Source: Lachnospiraceae bacterium
Lineage (GTDB): Bacteria; Bacillota; Clostridia; Lachnospirales; Lachnospiraceae
Assembly (NCBI GenBank): GCA_024399135.1
Contig: JAKSHY010000012.1
Span: 1-64,000, forward strand
Direction: 5' to 3'
DNA length: 64,000 bases
Under the pieces are notes generated by a model. That model had not been told where the DNA came from. It made no database searches and worked only from the letters and a program-made list of their open reading frames with translations. Position 1 is the stretch's first letter, and each line of letters starts with the position of its first letter. Shown here piece after piece: positions 34,867 to 44,661 of the stretch. The position numbers were made by a program, and so were the translations under genes.

Positions 34867-36297
34867 CTATTCCTCCTCAAACCTGTACTCTTCAACATCC
34901 TTTGATGTTATTCTTAAAGAGCTTCCACTAATATGTATTCCTACATCTAACACATATTGCCTAAAATCTCTACTTTCTAAAATACGTATTGCATCATCCA
35001 ATGTATATTCATTATTGCCTTCACATCTAACAATATACATTCCCGCATACGGAATACATTCTCTGGTAAGTCTATACACAGCTACATTCTCCGTGATAAC
35101 TGTTGAGATAAGTAATTTATCACTGTCCAATCCAGCAAGCGCCTGTGACCTCCCATATTCATACCATTTTGCACTAGTATCACTTTGACGCTCATCCAAA
35201 TCATCTCGATAATCATTCAAATACGCCGCTGCTTCTGGATAATTTGTTTCGAATTCTCCTTCTTCAAATCTTACTAAATGTCCATCATCATACATATACG
35301 GAAATATGATTTTTTCATTCTTCTGATACCGTAAGGATCTAGGAGTTGCTGTATCTCTTACCATGTCTCTTTCAATATTATACCCTTTACAAAGAAATCC
35401 TTGCTCTGTTTCTTGATAATCTTCTTCTTTGATTACATAAGCTTCGTTCAACAATGTTGCCACCACATGAGACACCTTGAAATAGTCTCCAAATCGATGC
35501 ATTCCATTTGCTAAATTCTCTGTAAAAAACCATTTGTCTGTCAATTGATTTACCGGAATATTTATTTCTTTTTCTAAAGTCATATCCCTATAGTGTAATA
35601 CACCTTGTTGTCTTTGCTTATCCAATATCATAATTGAGGACTTGACCAATGCATTATCAAATACTTTTTCCTGTGTATAGTCTTTGATAACCGTTATGTA
35701 TGGTTTCATAAAATTTCTTAAGTTTAACCCAAATACAGTTTTAAATATACTACTAGGTATCAAGTAAGCCATTTTGCCATCTTGTGCTAATGCCTTAATA
35801 CTTTTCTCAATGAAAGCATAGCAATAGTCAAATTTTCCTTTTACACAAGTATTGAAGTTCTCCTTAACATATTTTTGTTCGTCTTTTGCCAACTCACTAT
35901 AAGTTATGTACGGCGGATTTCCTACGATATATTGAAATTGCGATACATCATTCCAGCGCAAATAATCATTATTGAAGATTTTCCATTCTACCTTTTTAAT
36001 ATTATTTTTTTCTAATACTTTGTTTAAATTCTCTATACACTTTTGAAACTGTTCTGGATCAATTTCAACCCCATAAATATCTTTTGCCAACCCATTTTTT
36101 ATTCGCGTTCTTGACAACCCATTTGCTACACAATCGTCTATATATCTTTGAACAACAGCAACCAAAATATTGCCATCGCCACAGGAGTTTTCCAGAATTT
36201 TCTTCCCATACAGCTCATGCGTATATCCCACACTATCTAATAATTCTTTGACATAGTTTTCAGGTGTAAATACCTGACATTTCTTATTCATAAACAA
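34867..36297 (-). CDS. N6-adenine DNA methyltransferase (gamma class)
   Basis: A 476-residue type II-like modification enzyme. KCQVFTPENYVKELLDSVGY is motif X, NSCGDGNIL motif I (AdoMet binding), YGVEIDPEQF motif II and VGNPPYITYSE motif IV, the NPPY catalytic site of N6-adenine enzymes. The C-terminal half (about 270-476) resembles the TaqI/Eco57I target-recognition domain. ATG may be at 36297 or six bases in (MNKK). One base separates its stop region from the GHKL gene start. It would protect host DNA from the linked nuclease. Confidence 0.88.
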   Translation of the reverse strand: MFMNKKCQVFTPENYVKELLDSVGYTHELYGKKILENSCGDGNILVAVVQRYIDDCVANGLSRTRIKNGLAKDIYGVEIDPEQFQKCIENLNKVLEKNNIKKVEWKIFNNDYLRWNDVSQFQYIVGNPPYITYSELAKDEQKYVKENFNTCVKGKFDYCYAFIEKSIKALAQDGKMAYLIPSSIFKTVFGLNLRNFMKPYITVIKDYTQEKVFDNALVKSSIMILDKQRQQGVLHYRDMTLEKEINIPVNQLTDKWFFTENLANGMHRFGDYFKVSHVVATLLNEAYVIKEEDYQETEQGFLCKGYNIERDMVRDTATPRSLRYQKNEKIIFPYMYDDGHLVRFEEGEFETNYPEAAAYLNDYRDDLDERQSDTSAKWYEYGRSQALAGLDSDKLLISTVITENVAVYRLTRECIPYAGMYIVRCEGNNEYTLDDAIRILESRDFRQYVLDVGIHISGSSLRITSKDVEEYRFEEE

Positions 36298-36436
36298 CCT
36301 CTATATATTGAAATTTTTATATTTTCAGCACCATTACAACAAATAAACCATAAAAGATTCTTTAATTGATATGAAAGAACTCTTTCCAAAGTTCCTATAA
36401 TACCTCTTCTTTGAAGTAATAAACATTGTTTACATC

Positions 36437-37948
36437 TTAATTTTTAACTAACACATTATTTGCATCTTGCATATTATCTGAAGCATAATGGATTTGTCCT
36501 TCTGCAATTAGTTCTTCTACGCAGTTTCTAAATGTTTTCGATGCATTACCCGAATAACCCAATCTTTTGTATAACTCATTTGCCGAAATACTTTCTTCCT
36601 CCAATAAATCTAATATGCACTCTTTTATCTGCTTTTTAGTTCTTCGTTTAGATATATTTACATCTTTACCTGCTTCTTCATTGCCACTTAATCCCTTCCC
36701 AAGAAAAGCCTCGTGAATTGGAATAATAACAGAAAAAAATGAACGTTCCTCATCTGTTAACAAAGTAGGTAAAGGAGAACCATTTTCTTTGATGGCTTTA
36801 ATTGCAGTTGGAATACCTGTGTTTCTTCCTTCCACAAGATGCAGCTCCTTTAGAAAATCTCCGATTCTTCTATTTCTGTATCTTCTTGTTCTCATCTGAT
36901 ATTTATTTATATCATCATCAGAAATTGATCTATCTGGTCCTGGTGTACTAGTAATTTCTATTTTGTCAGCTTCAATTCGCACAGTAACCGGTTCATGAAT
37001 CTGATAAGATTTATGATATATTGCATTTGAAAGAAATTCTTCTATTGCTTCGTAACTATAGTTTTTGACTCTTATTGCTTCTGCTTGTCCAATAACCTTA
37101 AATATTTTTTCTGCAATAACATTATTTTTTATATAATTCAAAGCATTTTGTAATTGTTCATCTATTGGTCCAGTAAAAGTGCGTTCCTCCATTCCCTGAC
37201 CTGTTGGATCTGGAATATTGACAACCTCAATCTGGCTGTATGGAAAGAACATTTCTGGATGATCATTGAAAAACAATAGTCCAACATTCAGTGGTTTATA
37301 ATATTCTGAAGGACCATCTGCTATCCGCAAATTCCTTGCTAACTGATCTGTATCCAGATTATCAATATCATCAAGTAAGCTACTTCCCACATTCTGAAGA
37401 TAATTTTTTATAATCGGATATTTTAAGTCTTTCATCTCAGCCTTTGGGTTTATCCTGTCATCAAAAGGAATATTATGGGTCAACGACATCAATTCTTTTA
37501 CATCTATATCGGTAGCTTCAATCGTACTAGATAATTTTCTAATATAATATATTTTTTCACTATTTTTTGAGTCAGGAGCTTTGGGACAAGCATATGGTCT
37601 TTCATATCCCCCCGGACACCAAACCAATAGAAGCATTTTCCCCTCAAAAAATACCGGTTCCGTCTGTGGAAGATAAACTGGTTTCAAATATTTACAATAT
37701 TTAAGCAACTCTTTTTGTATTTTATCAACAGAATTAGGATCAATACCTTTTACTGGTCTAACTACTTTACCATCTTTTTCTTCAGCACCAATAACAATAT
37801 ATCCCCCACCCCAATTATCAATATCGTTAGCAAATGCACTAATTGTTTTTAATGTAGTTTTTGGATTCCATCCTTCTTTAAATTCAATTCTCGCCCATTC
37901 TACAATATTTTCATTCAATAGCTTATCTATGGTGATTGGAATTGCCAT
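36437..37948 (-). CDS. AlbA_2 (Schlafen-like) putative regulator with GHKL-type C-terminal domain
   Basis: A 503-residue protein. The AlbA_2 domain (residues 8-130) has VEWARIEFKEGWN and ISAFANDIDNWGGGYIVIG. Next comes a HATPase_c_4-type domain (about 290-400) with AIEEFLSNAIYHKSYQ and ITSTPGPDRS. A C-terminal winged helix (about 440-503) is evident at LLEEESISANELYKRLG. Such proteins are called RecG-like regulators and often stand beside restriction or toxin genes. It has its own strong promoter and repeated GTCGTAAG sites. An empty 139-base gap separates it from the methyltransferase. Confidence 0.85.
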   Translation of the reverse strand: MAIPITIDKLLNENIVEWARIEFKEGWNPKTTLKTISAFANDIDNWGGGYIVIGAEEKDGKVVRPVKGIDPNSVDKIQKELLKYCKYLKPVYLPQTEPVFFEGKMLLLVWCPGGYERPYACPKAPDSKNSEKIYYIRKLSSTIEATDIDVKELMSLTHNIPFDDRINPKAEMKDLKYPIIKNYLQNVGSSLLDDIDNLDTDQLARNLRIADGPSEYYKPLNVGLLFFNDHPEMFFPYSQIEVVNIPDPTGQGMEERTFTGPIDEQLQNALNYIKNNVIAEKIFKVIGQAEAIRVKNYSYEAIEEFLSNAIYHKSYQIHEPVTVRIEADKIEITSTPGPDRSISDDDINKYQMRTRRYRNRRIGDFLKELHLVEGRNTGIPTAIKAIKENGSPLPTLLTDEERSFFSVIIPIHEAFLGKGLSGNEEAGKDVNISKRRTKKQIKECILDLLEEESISANELYKRLGYSGNASKTFRNCVEELIAEGQIHYASDNMQDANNVLVKN

Positions 37949-37966
37949 AATATGCCTCCATAACTT

Positions 37967-38029
37967 CTTACGATTTGCTTACGACTTTGCTTACGACTTT
38001 ATTATAATGTCGTAAGCAAACAACGTCAA
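37967..38029 (-). promoter_or_regulatory. promoter with repeated CTTACGAC operator half-sites
   Basis: On the minus strand TTGACG (38029-38024), 17 bases and TATAAT (38006-38001) make a near-consensus promoter. Half-sites CTTACGAC/T on the plus strand begin at 37967, 37978 and 37990, one helical turn apart, and an inverted copy GTCGTAAG is at 38009-38016. They cover the spacer, the -10 and the start region. Confidence 0.75.
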
Positions 38030-38062
38030 TTATATTATTTCTCTTTTTTAATATAATAATCG

Positions 38063-38100
38063 AAAAAGGATATGAATACCAAAAAGGTAACTCATATCCC
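38063..38100 (-). terminator. terminator of the STAND NTPase gene
   Basis: GGATATGAATACC (38068-38080) pairs with GGTAACTCATATCC (38086-38099) with one mismatch, and five T residues follow on the minus strand. It lies just before the AlbA_2 promoter and separates the two units. Confidence 0.8.
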
Positions 38101-38167
38101 CTCTTTACCCATCAAGAATATAAACCCCAATATTATTTTTCTCTCAAATCCATGCTGCAAATATATT

Positions 38168-41100
38168 TCATTGTTTTTCTTCTTTCCACACCATTTCCCC
38201 AAAGATGCCCTTCATTTTCCTAACATAGTCTTCTCTCATATATAAAATACAACCTCGACTCATAGGAAATTCCTGTCCTTTATAATCATCATTCCCATAA
38301 TATGCACAGCGCCAATTCTTCATCTTAAGAACAATTTCATCTCTCACATCCATTCCAATGATTCCTTCTTCAGCATAGTCAATCGCCATAGTAATCCCCA
38401 ACTGAAATGCAACAACAGGATTAAGCCATATATACCTCTCTTTTTGAAAATGTGTATCTGGATATGATAATTCCAAGTAAAATGGCTCCTCTTCATCTGC
38501 ATATATCCACGTATCCATGTTAATAAAACTTTCCATCCAAGAAGAACAAATAGATGACATACAATTTTTAGGAACTAATGCCTCAAAGTAACACTGCATA
38601 TCTATATCTTTATAATCTTTTTTCAAGAACATATACTCCGTTCTTGCAATCTCACAGAATTCTCCATCCATTTTAAGAGAAGCTATCTGTTCCTTTTTCG
38701 CCGTAACATACCTACAATCCTTTGGTAACAAAATACGACTTCGACGAAAGGCCTCCATTTCACGCACTGGAATTTGCAATTTAGGAATCAACATACATAA
38801 ATCCATTCGCTCATTTTTTAATGCACGATGCAGCACTGCAATGACACACTGCTGCATAATGCAAGACTTTAAAAATGTATTTTCTACTGGAATCTTTAGC
38901 ATATTATTCGTAAAATCACTCATATGTTCTTTCACATCCTCAGAATAATATAAATATCCAAATAGCTCGGACGCATCAAATCCAAAGTTTTCTAAAGTAA
39001 TATACCAAGGATCCAAAGTTTCCTTCTTTCTACAAGTATGATTTTCCCACAAAAGCAATGGTTCCATAATATTATCAGGATGCAAATTCTTCTCTAGTCT
39101 TCTCAAAAATTGCTTCTGATTATCCACCTTAGTTAACTCATTTTCCATTCCAACCATAGATAAAATTCCCTCTAGCTGGAAATCTAACAGATAATCATTC
39201 ATAGGATAAATAGTTTTTAGTAGCTGGATATCGATATGCTCTGTGATTTCCTCTACCGAAGAAAAACTACTAAAATACATCTCCAAAAACCATAGAATAA
39301 GATATTGACAATAATAATCAAAGCAGCAAAAATTCTTAAGAAAATACTGTAATGCTTTTTTCAGCTTATTATCATTTTCTGCGATGAACAAATTCATAAG
39401 ATATTCAAGAACTGACATTACACGTTCTTTCTCTTCAGAAAGCATTCTTCCACTTATGATATGCTGTAATAATAGTTCCGTCTCAAGTTCTTCGTCTATT
39501 ACACTCAAACCATTCCATGTAGCACTATCGTCTACAAGAATCGGAATACGCGCTACGTTTATTTCATATAAAATATCCCATACCTTATTGGTGTCTTCCT
39601 TTAACTTTTTATTAAATTGCATCGCTTTTAGAATTCCCACTCCCAATAATCCGTGAGCTTCTTCCATAAGCTCAAAAAACGTATGACATGCAAAATCTTC
39701 ATCTAAAGAGCAAGCTATCTCCCAATATTTTGGTTCCGCCATCTGCATTCCATAGGAGTACGAATTCATAAACAATTTGATATAAAGTGATACCTTTTCC
39801 TGCGTAGTAAGCGTATAGACTTCAATAAGTTCAACTACATAATCTCTATAATGACAACTATTTTCTCGGCAAGCCAGAGACTCTATCATGGTATCCCAAA
39901 TGATGTCTTTCTGCGAACATCCATCCAAATATTCCTTCATTTTTGGAATATCTTCTCGGCAAAGATACTTTCTTCGTAGTTGTTTTACCATTTCATCCAA
40001 TTCTACGTCATACTGTATACAATCCTTCTCAGATGAGAAATAAGTTTCCTTTTTCTCCTGCTGGCTTGCAATCCAAGAGCGAAAGCAACCTGTTTCAAGT
40101 GATAAATTCTCCGCGTAATCACATAGTTTTACTAGCGGCTCCTCCAAATAGTACATTTCGCCTTTTATCAATTGTTCCTTTATAGGCAATCGCGATAATA
40201 AATTCACAATCAATTCCTTGGCTTTGCTGGGCTTTGATATTTGTGTTCTCTCTATTATTTTTAAAGAGGCATTTATAATCTTCTCCGAGTAATTATTCGG
40301 AAGCGTTTTAATCAGACAAATAAGTTCTTCATCATACATTGACTGATTGCTGAGCTTACTGATTACATCCAGAATCATATCCTCCAAAATATATCCGCTT
40401 CCAGCCTCCTGCTGAAATTGTATCAAGAAGGAAAGCGCATAATTTTGATTGGTTTCTAGAAGTGTACGAAACCAATGATTTGGAAATCGTTTCGTTACCC
40501 TTCCATCTGTATGGGATAATAACGCAAATGTATGTCGCGTAATATTTTCTCTAACCTCTTTCGCCTTGCCTGGATTATTATTCCATAAAACTTCATAACC
40601 ATCCATTATGGTTTCCCATGAAATTTCCTTATGCAAGGTATATGCTAATAATAGATGAATCCCTCGTTTATAATGTTCCTTCGCTAATTCTTCGTTTACC
40701 TTATAAAATATTGTTGTAAGTTCAAATTCTAACCGTGCTAAGGAAGCATAATAATTCCTATGAACACTTTTCTGAATCACATTTTCTATTTCTTCCTTTA
40801 AACTATCCACAGGAGCAAATGCAATATATTCCGTCATGAGAAGTAGACGTTTTTCCTGCACAAGTGGTCCCCCTGGTGCATTATCTAAAAGAGTGGTTGT
40901 TTCTTCTGACAATCTTCCTAGAATTTCAAAAGCCTCTACGAGAGTTATGTTCTCTTCTCGCTCCCCTTTTGCCAATAAACTAAGTGCCATTCGATACGTA
41001 TCATATAACATCGTTTCCATCGAAAACAAATCACAAGTTCTCGGGCTTCCTTTAAACACATCCGTATCCTTTATTAAATATTGTAACCACTCAAGGATCT

Positions 41101-43912
41101 CCGCTTCACGTATGTCCGCAATGTCAGAGGAATAAATCCGTATCATATTAACCGCAAAAATCATCCAATTAAAAAACCAGTTTCTATTTGCAATTTTTTC
41201 TTCAAGAAGCTTACATATCTTATCCGCACTCTTTTTTCGACCATAGGTATAAACAGAACAAAACAGCAATTTAATATCTTGCTTTTCTTTGTCCCCTGGA
41301 TAATTCATAGCACTTATTCTACCAATACATTTTTCAATCTCAGTCTCTGTAATATTGACTTCATATAACGAAAAATTGTCCTTTTGCGAAATCAAAGCCG
41401 ACCAATGCGTTAATTTATTCTGTTCACAGAAAAGTCGAAAACTCTCTTTTCCAAGATAATCTACGATATCATCATAGATATATTCCGAAAACGCTTGTTG
41501 CCATTCTTCTTCCCACGCGAGCACAATTTCGTTAACTGCTTGATTCCCCTCACTATCTACCCAATATCGAAAATATGAACTTATTTTATCTAATTCTACT
41601 TCCTCCAAATTCTCATCTGCATAAAACTCCCATCTTGGTATCACTCCATTTCGAGAACATATATAACAGATTTCAAGTCCCTCATTTTCGGAAAAAGCCG
41701 GCTTATCATTATGGCAAAGCATCTGACTTAACTGCTTTGCCCCTTTTATCGCGCTTAAGGCTCTGTAATAAGAAGTATTGCCCTCTATTTCATAGTGAGT
41801 AACCTCTAATACATTTAATAATTCTAGAGCAAGTGTACACCCTGCAATATCTTCAAGCTGGCAATAACAGCGAAGAATATACTGCAAATTTTCATGTATC
41901 ATCTTATAAGAATAGCCATGATAAACACTATTATAAACATAATTCGAATCAGCAATATTTCTTACCTCATCCATTCTACTAGTTCGAAGAAGCAATGAAA
42001 GCAGATGACAATAACTTTTCACCTCTTCAAAATGATTCTTGGAAAGCAGCCATTCCATGCAATCACGATAAATTACCTTTACAGGATCCATTCCTTGCTT
42101 ATATATCTGTTCGATTAAATATCTACGAAAGCTTTCGTGATAAATTAGATATCCTCCTGCAACTTCATTTTGTCTAAGTATTGGTTTCAGTGTCGTTAGC
42201 TCTCTATACACCTGATTACCATATCCCGTAATTTCCGTTAGTTCTTGCTCATTCAAGTAAAATTCGGCACCCGCAAGTGTATAAAGTAATTTTTCTCCTT
42301 GAACTTGCAAACAGAGATAATTGTAATATTTTTCCAAATGTATATCATACTCAGGTAAACTCTGGAGTTTTTCTAGTTTATCTTCATAATTGTAAAGCTC
42401 TCGAAGCAAATAATTCAAATATAGGGCATTTCCCTGGGACTTCTCTAATAACATGCCTGTAAGTGGTTCTGCATCCGCCTCCATATCATACAAGTCCATT
42501 AATCTTGCAATTTTATACTTATCCCATTTTGGCATATGATATTCTAGATAGCCCTGTCCATAAAAAGGATTCAATTCCGCTATCGGCTGCGACACCAAAA
42601 GTATATGTATATTTTTCTGCTTAGGCAACACAAGCAGTTCTTCTAGAATCTCTGTCTCTTTTCTTGACAGACTTTCTTGATTTATTTTGTACTGCCGTTC
42701 AATATGATCAAGTCCATCTACTATCAGAAAACATTCTTTTTCTACATGCTCTAATAAATTGCAAACTTCCGCTCTATCAGCGCCATATAATTTATGTTTG
42801 AATTCGTATAACTCAAATATTTCCAAAAGTTGCCCCACAAGATTTAAAAGTAATACATTTTTCTGAATTCTTTTCAGTCCGTCCTGATCATCTAATTGTT
42901 TATAGCAATTAAACCGAATGAATTTTTGTCCCTTCGTTTGTAAATGTTTACAAAACATTTCCGTAAACCACGACTTACCGCATCCAGGATTACCAGTCAA
43001 AACCACATTTCCACTCTCCCTAAGGTAGTGAAGGAGCTCTTCATGGTCTTTCTCATTTACGATACAATGCTGCATATCCACTGGAAAACAATGATTTATC
43101 ATTTGATAATCCGTAATCATTCGACTACTCTGTATAAATTTATTGATTGAAACTGGTTCCATCTCATTTTGCAGACGACATTTACGTATAAATTCAAGCA
43201 TATTTAACACAACACTTTCTGCCGTCTTATTTTGATTCGGATAAATTCCAGCCCCCATATTAGATGCCATTTCCATAAGTATCTTTTCCAATGTACCAGG
43301 ATTATGGATATCCATACTAGCCTTAGGAAGCTGAACACATATTATAAAATTATTGCAAAATCTTTCAAATTCTCTTCTGGCGATATCTTCAGCAGCTTTT
43401 TTTAATCGATTCCAGCCCTTTAGCGGTGTACTTCCACTTGGCCATAAAACATCTGCATTAATCTGATAAAATTCGGTCTGTGGCATATAACTACGAATTG
43501 CTCTGATAAGAACATCATTATCCGAGTTAACTGGTTTAAGAATTTTACACAACATATCATTTTCATCTGGTATACTCCATGAAGTGCAAAGATAAAAATG
43601 ATTATTATCTGAATATTTATCAGTTAATTGTTTCCAACCAATAAATAATTGGTCAATCGCCGTATCATGTCCATTGCCATTTGCTAAATCAGCCTTTTCT
43701 AAAGCATGTGCTGTATTTCCATTGCTATACTTTATCTGAACACACTCTATACATTTGTCTTTCACGATTTTAAAATCATCAAATATATCATTCGGTGTTA
43801 TTTTCTGTTCAATATAAAAACTTGTATTCTTACGATTTAATATTTCAATTAAAACAAGAAACAAGCTAAATAAATCTTGATATTCGTACCCCTCACTTGC
43901 TTGGTTTAACAT
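38168..43912 (-). CDS. large STAND NTPase with N-terminal Cap4/DUF4297-like nuclease (Avs-like)
   Basis: A 1914-residue protein. Residues 1-200 resemble the Cap4/DUF4297 dsDNA nuclease domain: GYEYQDLF near residue 8, D45-D46 in IFDDFKI, and E56-x-x-Q-x-K61 in IECVQIKY, a PD-(D/E)XK site. A P-loop NTPase follows with GNPGCGKS (307-314) and FLIVDGLDHI (395-404), as in STAND sensors. From about 600 to the end is a helical repeat region. The plan, nuclease effector, STAND switch, long sensor, is that of Avs anti-phage proteins that detect viral proteins. Whether it belongs to a named Avs type is not determined. Confidence 0.8.
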   Translation of the reverse strand: MLNQASEGYEYQDLFSLFLVLIEILNRKNTSFYIEQKITPNDIFDDFKIVKDKCIECVQIKYSNGNTAHALEKADLANGNGHDTAIDQLFIGWKQLTDKYSDNNHFYLCTSWSIPDENDMLCKILKPVNSDNDVLIRAIRSYMPQTEFYQINADVLWPSGSTPLKGWNRLKKAAEDIARREFERFCNNFIICVQLPKASMDIHNPGTLEKILMEMASNMGAGIYPNQNKTAESVVLNMLEFIRKCRLQNEMEPVSINKFIQSSRMITDYQMINHCFPVDMQHCIVNEKDHEELLHYLRESGNVVLTGNPGCGKSWFTEMFCKHLQTKGQKFIRFNCYKQLDDQDGLKRIQKNVLLLNLVGQLLEIFELYEFKHKLYGADRAEVCNLLEHVEKECFLIVDGLDHIERQYKINQESLSRKETEILEELLVLPKQKNIHILLVSQPIAELNPFYGQGYLEYHMPKWDKYKIARLMDLYDMEADAEPLTGMLLEKSQGNALYLNYLLRELYNYEDKLEKLQSLPEYDIHLEKYYNYLCLQVQGEKLLYTLAGAEFYLNEQELTEITGYGNQVYRELTTLKPILRQNEVAGGYLIYHESFRRYLIEQIYKQGMDPVKVIYRDCMEWLLSKNHFEEVKSYCHLLSLLLRTSRMDEVRNIADSNYVYNSVYHGYSYKMIHENLQYILRCYCQLEDIAGCTLALELLNVLEVTHYEIEGNTSYYRALSAIKGAKQLSQMLCHNDKPAFSENEGLEICYICSRNGVIPRWEFYADENLEEVELDKISSYFRYWVDSEGNQAVNEIVLAWEEEWQQAFSEYIYDDIVDYLGKESFRLFCEQNKLTHWSALISQKDNFSLYEVNITETEIEKCIGRISAMNYPGDKEKQDIKLLFCSVYTYGRKKSADKICKLLEEKIANRNWFFNWMIFAVNMIRIYSSDIADIREAEILEWLQYLIKDTDVFKGSPRTCDLFSMETMLYDTYRMALSLLAKGEREENITLVEAFEILGRLSEETTTLLDNAPGGPLVQEKRLLLMTEYIAFAPVDSLKEEIENVIQKSVHRNYYASLARLEFELTTIFYKVNEELAKEHYKRGIHLLLAYTLHKEISWETIMDGYEVLWNNNPGKAKEVRENITRHTFALLSHTDGRVTKRFPNHWFRTLLETNQNYALSFLIQFQQEAGSGYILEDMILDVISKLSNQSMYDEELICLIKTLPNNYSEKIINASLKIIERTQISKPSKAKELIVNLLSRLPIKEQLIKGEMYYLEEPLVKLCDYAENLSLETGCFRSWIASQQEKKETYFSSEKDCIQYDVELDEMVKQLRRKYLCREDIPKMKEYLDGCSQKDIIWDTMIESLACRENSCHYRDYVVELIEVYTLTTQEKVSLYIKLFMNSYSYGMQMAEPKYWEIACSLDEDFACHTFFELMEEAHGLLGVGILKAMQFNKKLKEDTNKVWDILYEINVARIPILVDDSATWNGLSVIDEELETELLLQHIISGRMLSEEKERVMSVLEYLMNLFIAENDNKLKKALQYFLKNFCCFDYYCQYLILWFLEMYFSSFSSVEEITEHIDIQLLKTIYPMNDYLLDFQLEGILSMVGMENELTKVDNQKQFLRRLEKNLHPDNIMEPLLLWENHTCRKKETLDPWYITLENFGFDASELFGYLYYSEDVKEHMSDFTNNMLKIPVENTFLKSCIMQQCVIAVLHRALKNERMDLCMLIPKLQIPVREMEAFRRSRILLPKDCRYVTAKKEQIASLKMDGEFCEIARTEYMFLKKDYKDIDMQCYFEALVPKNCMSSICSSWMESFINMDTWIYADEEEPFYLELSYPDTHFQKERYIWLNPVVAFQLGITMAIDYAEEGIIGMDVRDEIVLKMKNWRCAYYGNDDYKGQEFPMSRGCILYMREDYVRKMKGIFGEMVWKEEKQ

Positions 43913-43988
43913 AGAGAAACCTCACCTTCATACATAATAATTAAGCGTTATCCAAATACTTCCCTTATTGTTTTTTGACTCTATAAAC

Positions 43989-44017
43989 AGATTATTACTT
44001 ATATCCAAAGCAGTCAA
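43989..44017 (-). promoter_or_regulatory. promoter of the STAND NTPase gene
   Basis: On the minus strand TTGACT (44017-44012) and TAATCT (43994-43989) are 17 bases apart. The start codon at 43912 has AGGTGAGG before it. Confidence 0.5.
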
Positions 44018-44119
44018 CAAACGGATAATGGGGCATTTTATATTCCAATTTAGCAACATTTCCGATATTTGTTTATGAAAATTAAATATTTAAACACTAT
44101 CTTAAAAAGGAGAAATACA

Positions 44120-44179
44120 ATGACAAATACAATTACTTCGATAATAGAAGAATATATTACCTACTGTGAAACCCGGCAG
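44120..44179 (+). pseudogene. tyrosine integrase N-terminal remnant
   Basis: ATG at 44120 follows AAAAAGGAG, and about 20 codons encode MTNTITSIIEEYITYCETRQ, resembling the start of the SAM-like N-terminal domain of ICE integrases. The frame then runs into antisense of the virD4 fragment, so the junction near 44172-44180 is a deletion or recombination scar. The resemblance is short and by eye. Confidence 0.4.
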
Positions 44180-44603
44180 CTAATTTATATTTTGCATATT
44201 GGCGTACAGCAAAGTGTGTTGGATCCTCTGCAGCAAGTTCTTCAAAGAGCAAATCCACTGCATTCTTGAACTCTTCATCATCTTCCCTTGCTTCACTGGC
44301 ATCAATTAAATCAATGAGCATTGAGAAGTTCTGTTCCTCTTCAGGAGCTTCATACCATATGTACGCAATAAGCGCTGTATAGTACAGTTTTTCGGCTTTG
44401 ACCCAGAAATCTTCCGTGGCCTGTGCGCCTTCTCCCTTGGTATTTACAATGATTGTATTTACTAATTTTAATATATCCTTTTCACTTCTGATATAAGCAA
44501 AAGGATTGTAATGATTTGACTTGGTAAAGTTGATAGTATTCAGCACTTTGATACGGTATCCATTGTCAAAAAGCATCTTACCAACTTCTAACAAAATCGT
44601 TCC
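44172..44603 (-). pseudogene. virD4: VirD4/TraG coupling protein, middle fragment
   Basis: Reading through KGTILLEVGKMLFDNG, NHYNPFAYIRSEKDIL, then VNTKGEGAQATEDFW, this is the segment after the Walker A region of VirD4. It continues exactly where the N-terminal half at 58906-59517 breaks off (CTDPKGT). It stops matching at KLAAG near 44175, where the integrase remnant begins, so about 250 C-terminal residues including Walker B are lost. Confidence 0.88.
44597..44603. repeat. att-like core TCGTTCC, left end of inserted element
   Basis: Seven bases shared with 58920-58926; on the minus strand they read GGAACGA, with GA at the edge. Large serine recombinases of the TnpX/TndX type are known to recombine at GA dinucleotides. 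Confidence 0.7.
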
Positions 44604-44661
44604 TTTTGGTCAAGTATTTATAGGATATAAAGTGGTAAAATTGCAAACAATTTTCTAGGTT

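Noticed and set aside
44069-44269. Complete 66-residue protein on the plus strand
   Set aside because: Only about 20 codons resemble an integrase start; the rest is antisense of the virD4 fragment.
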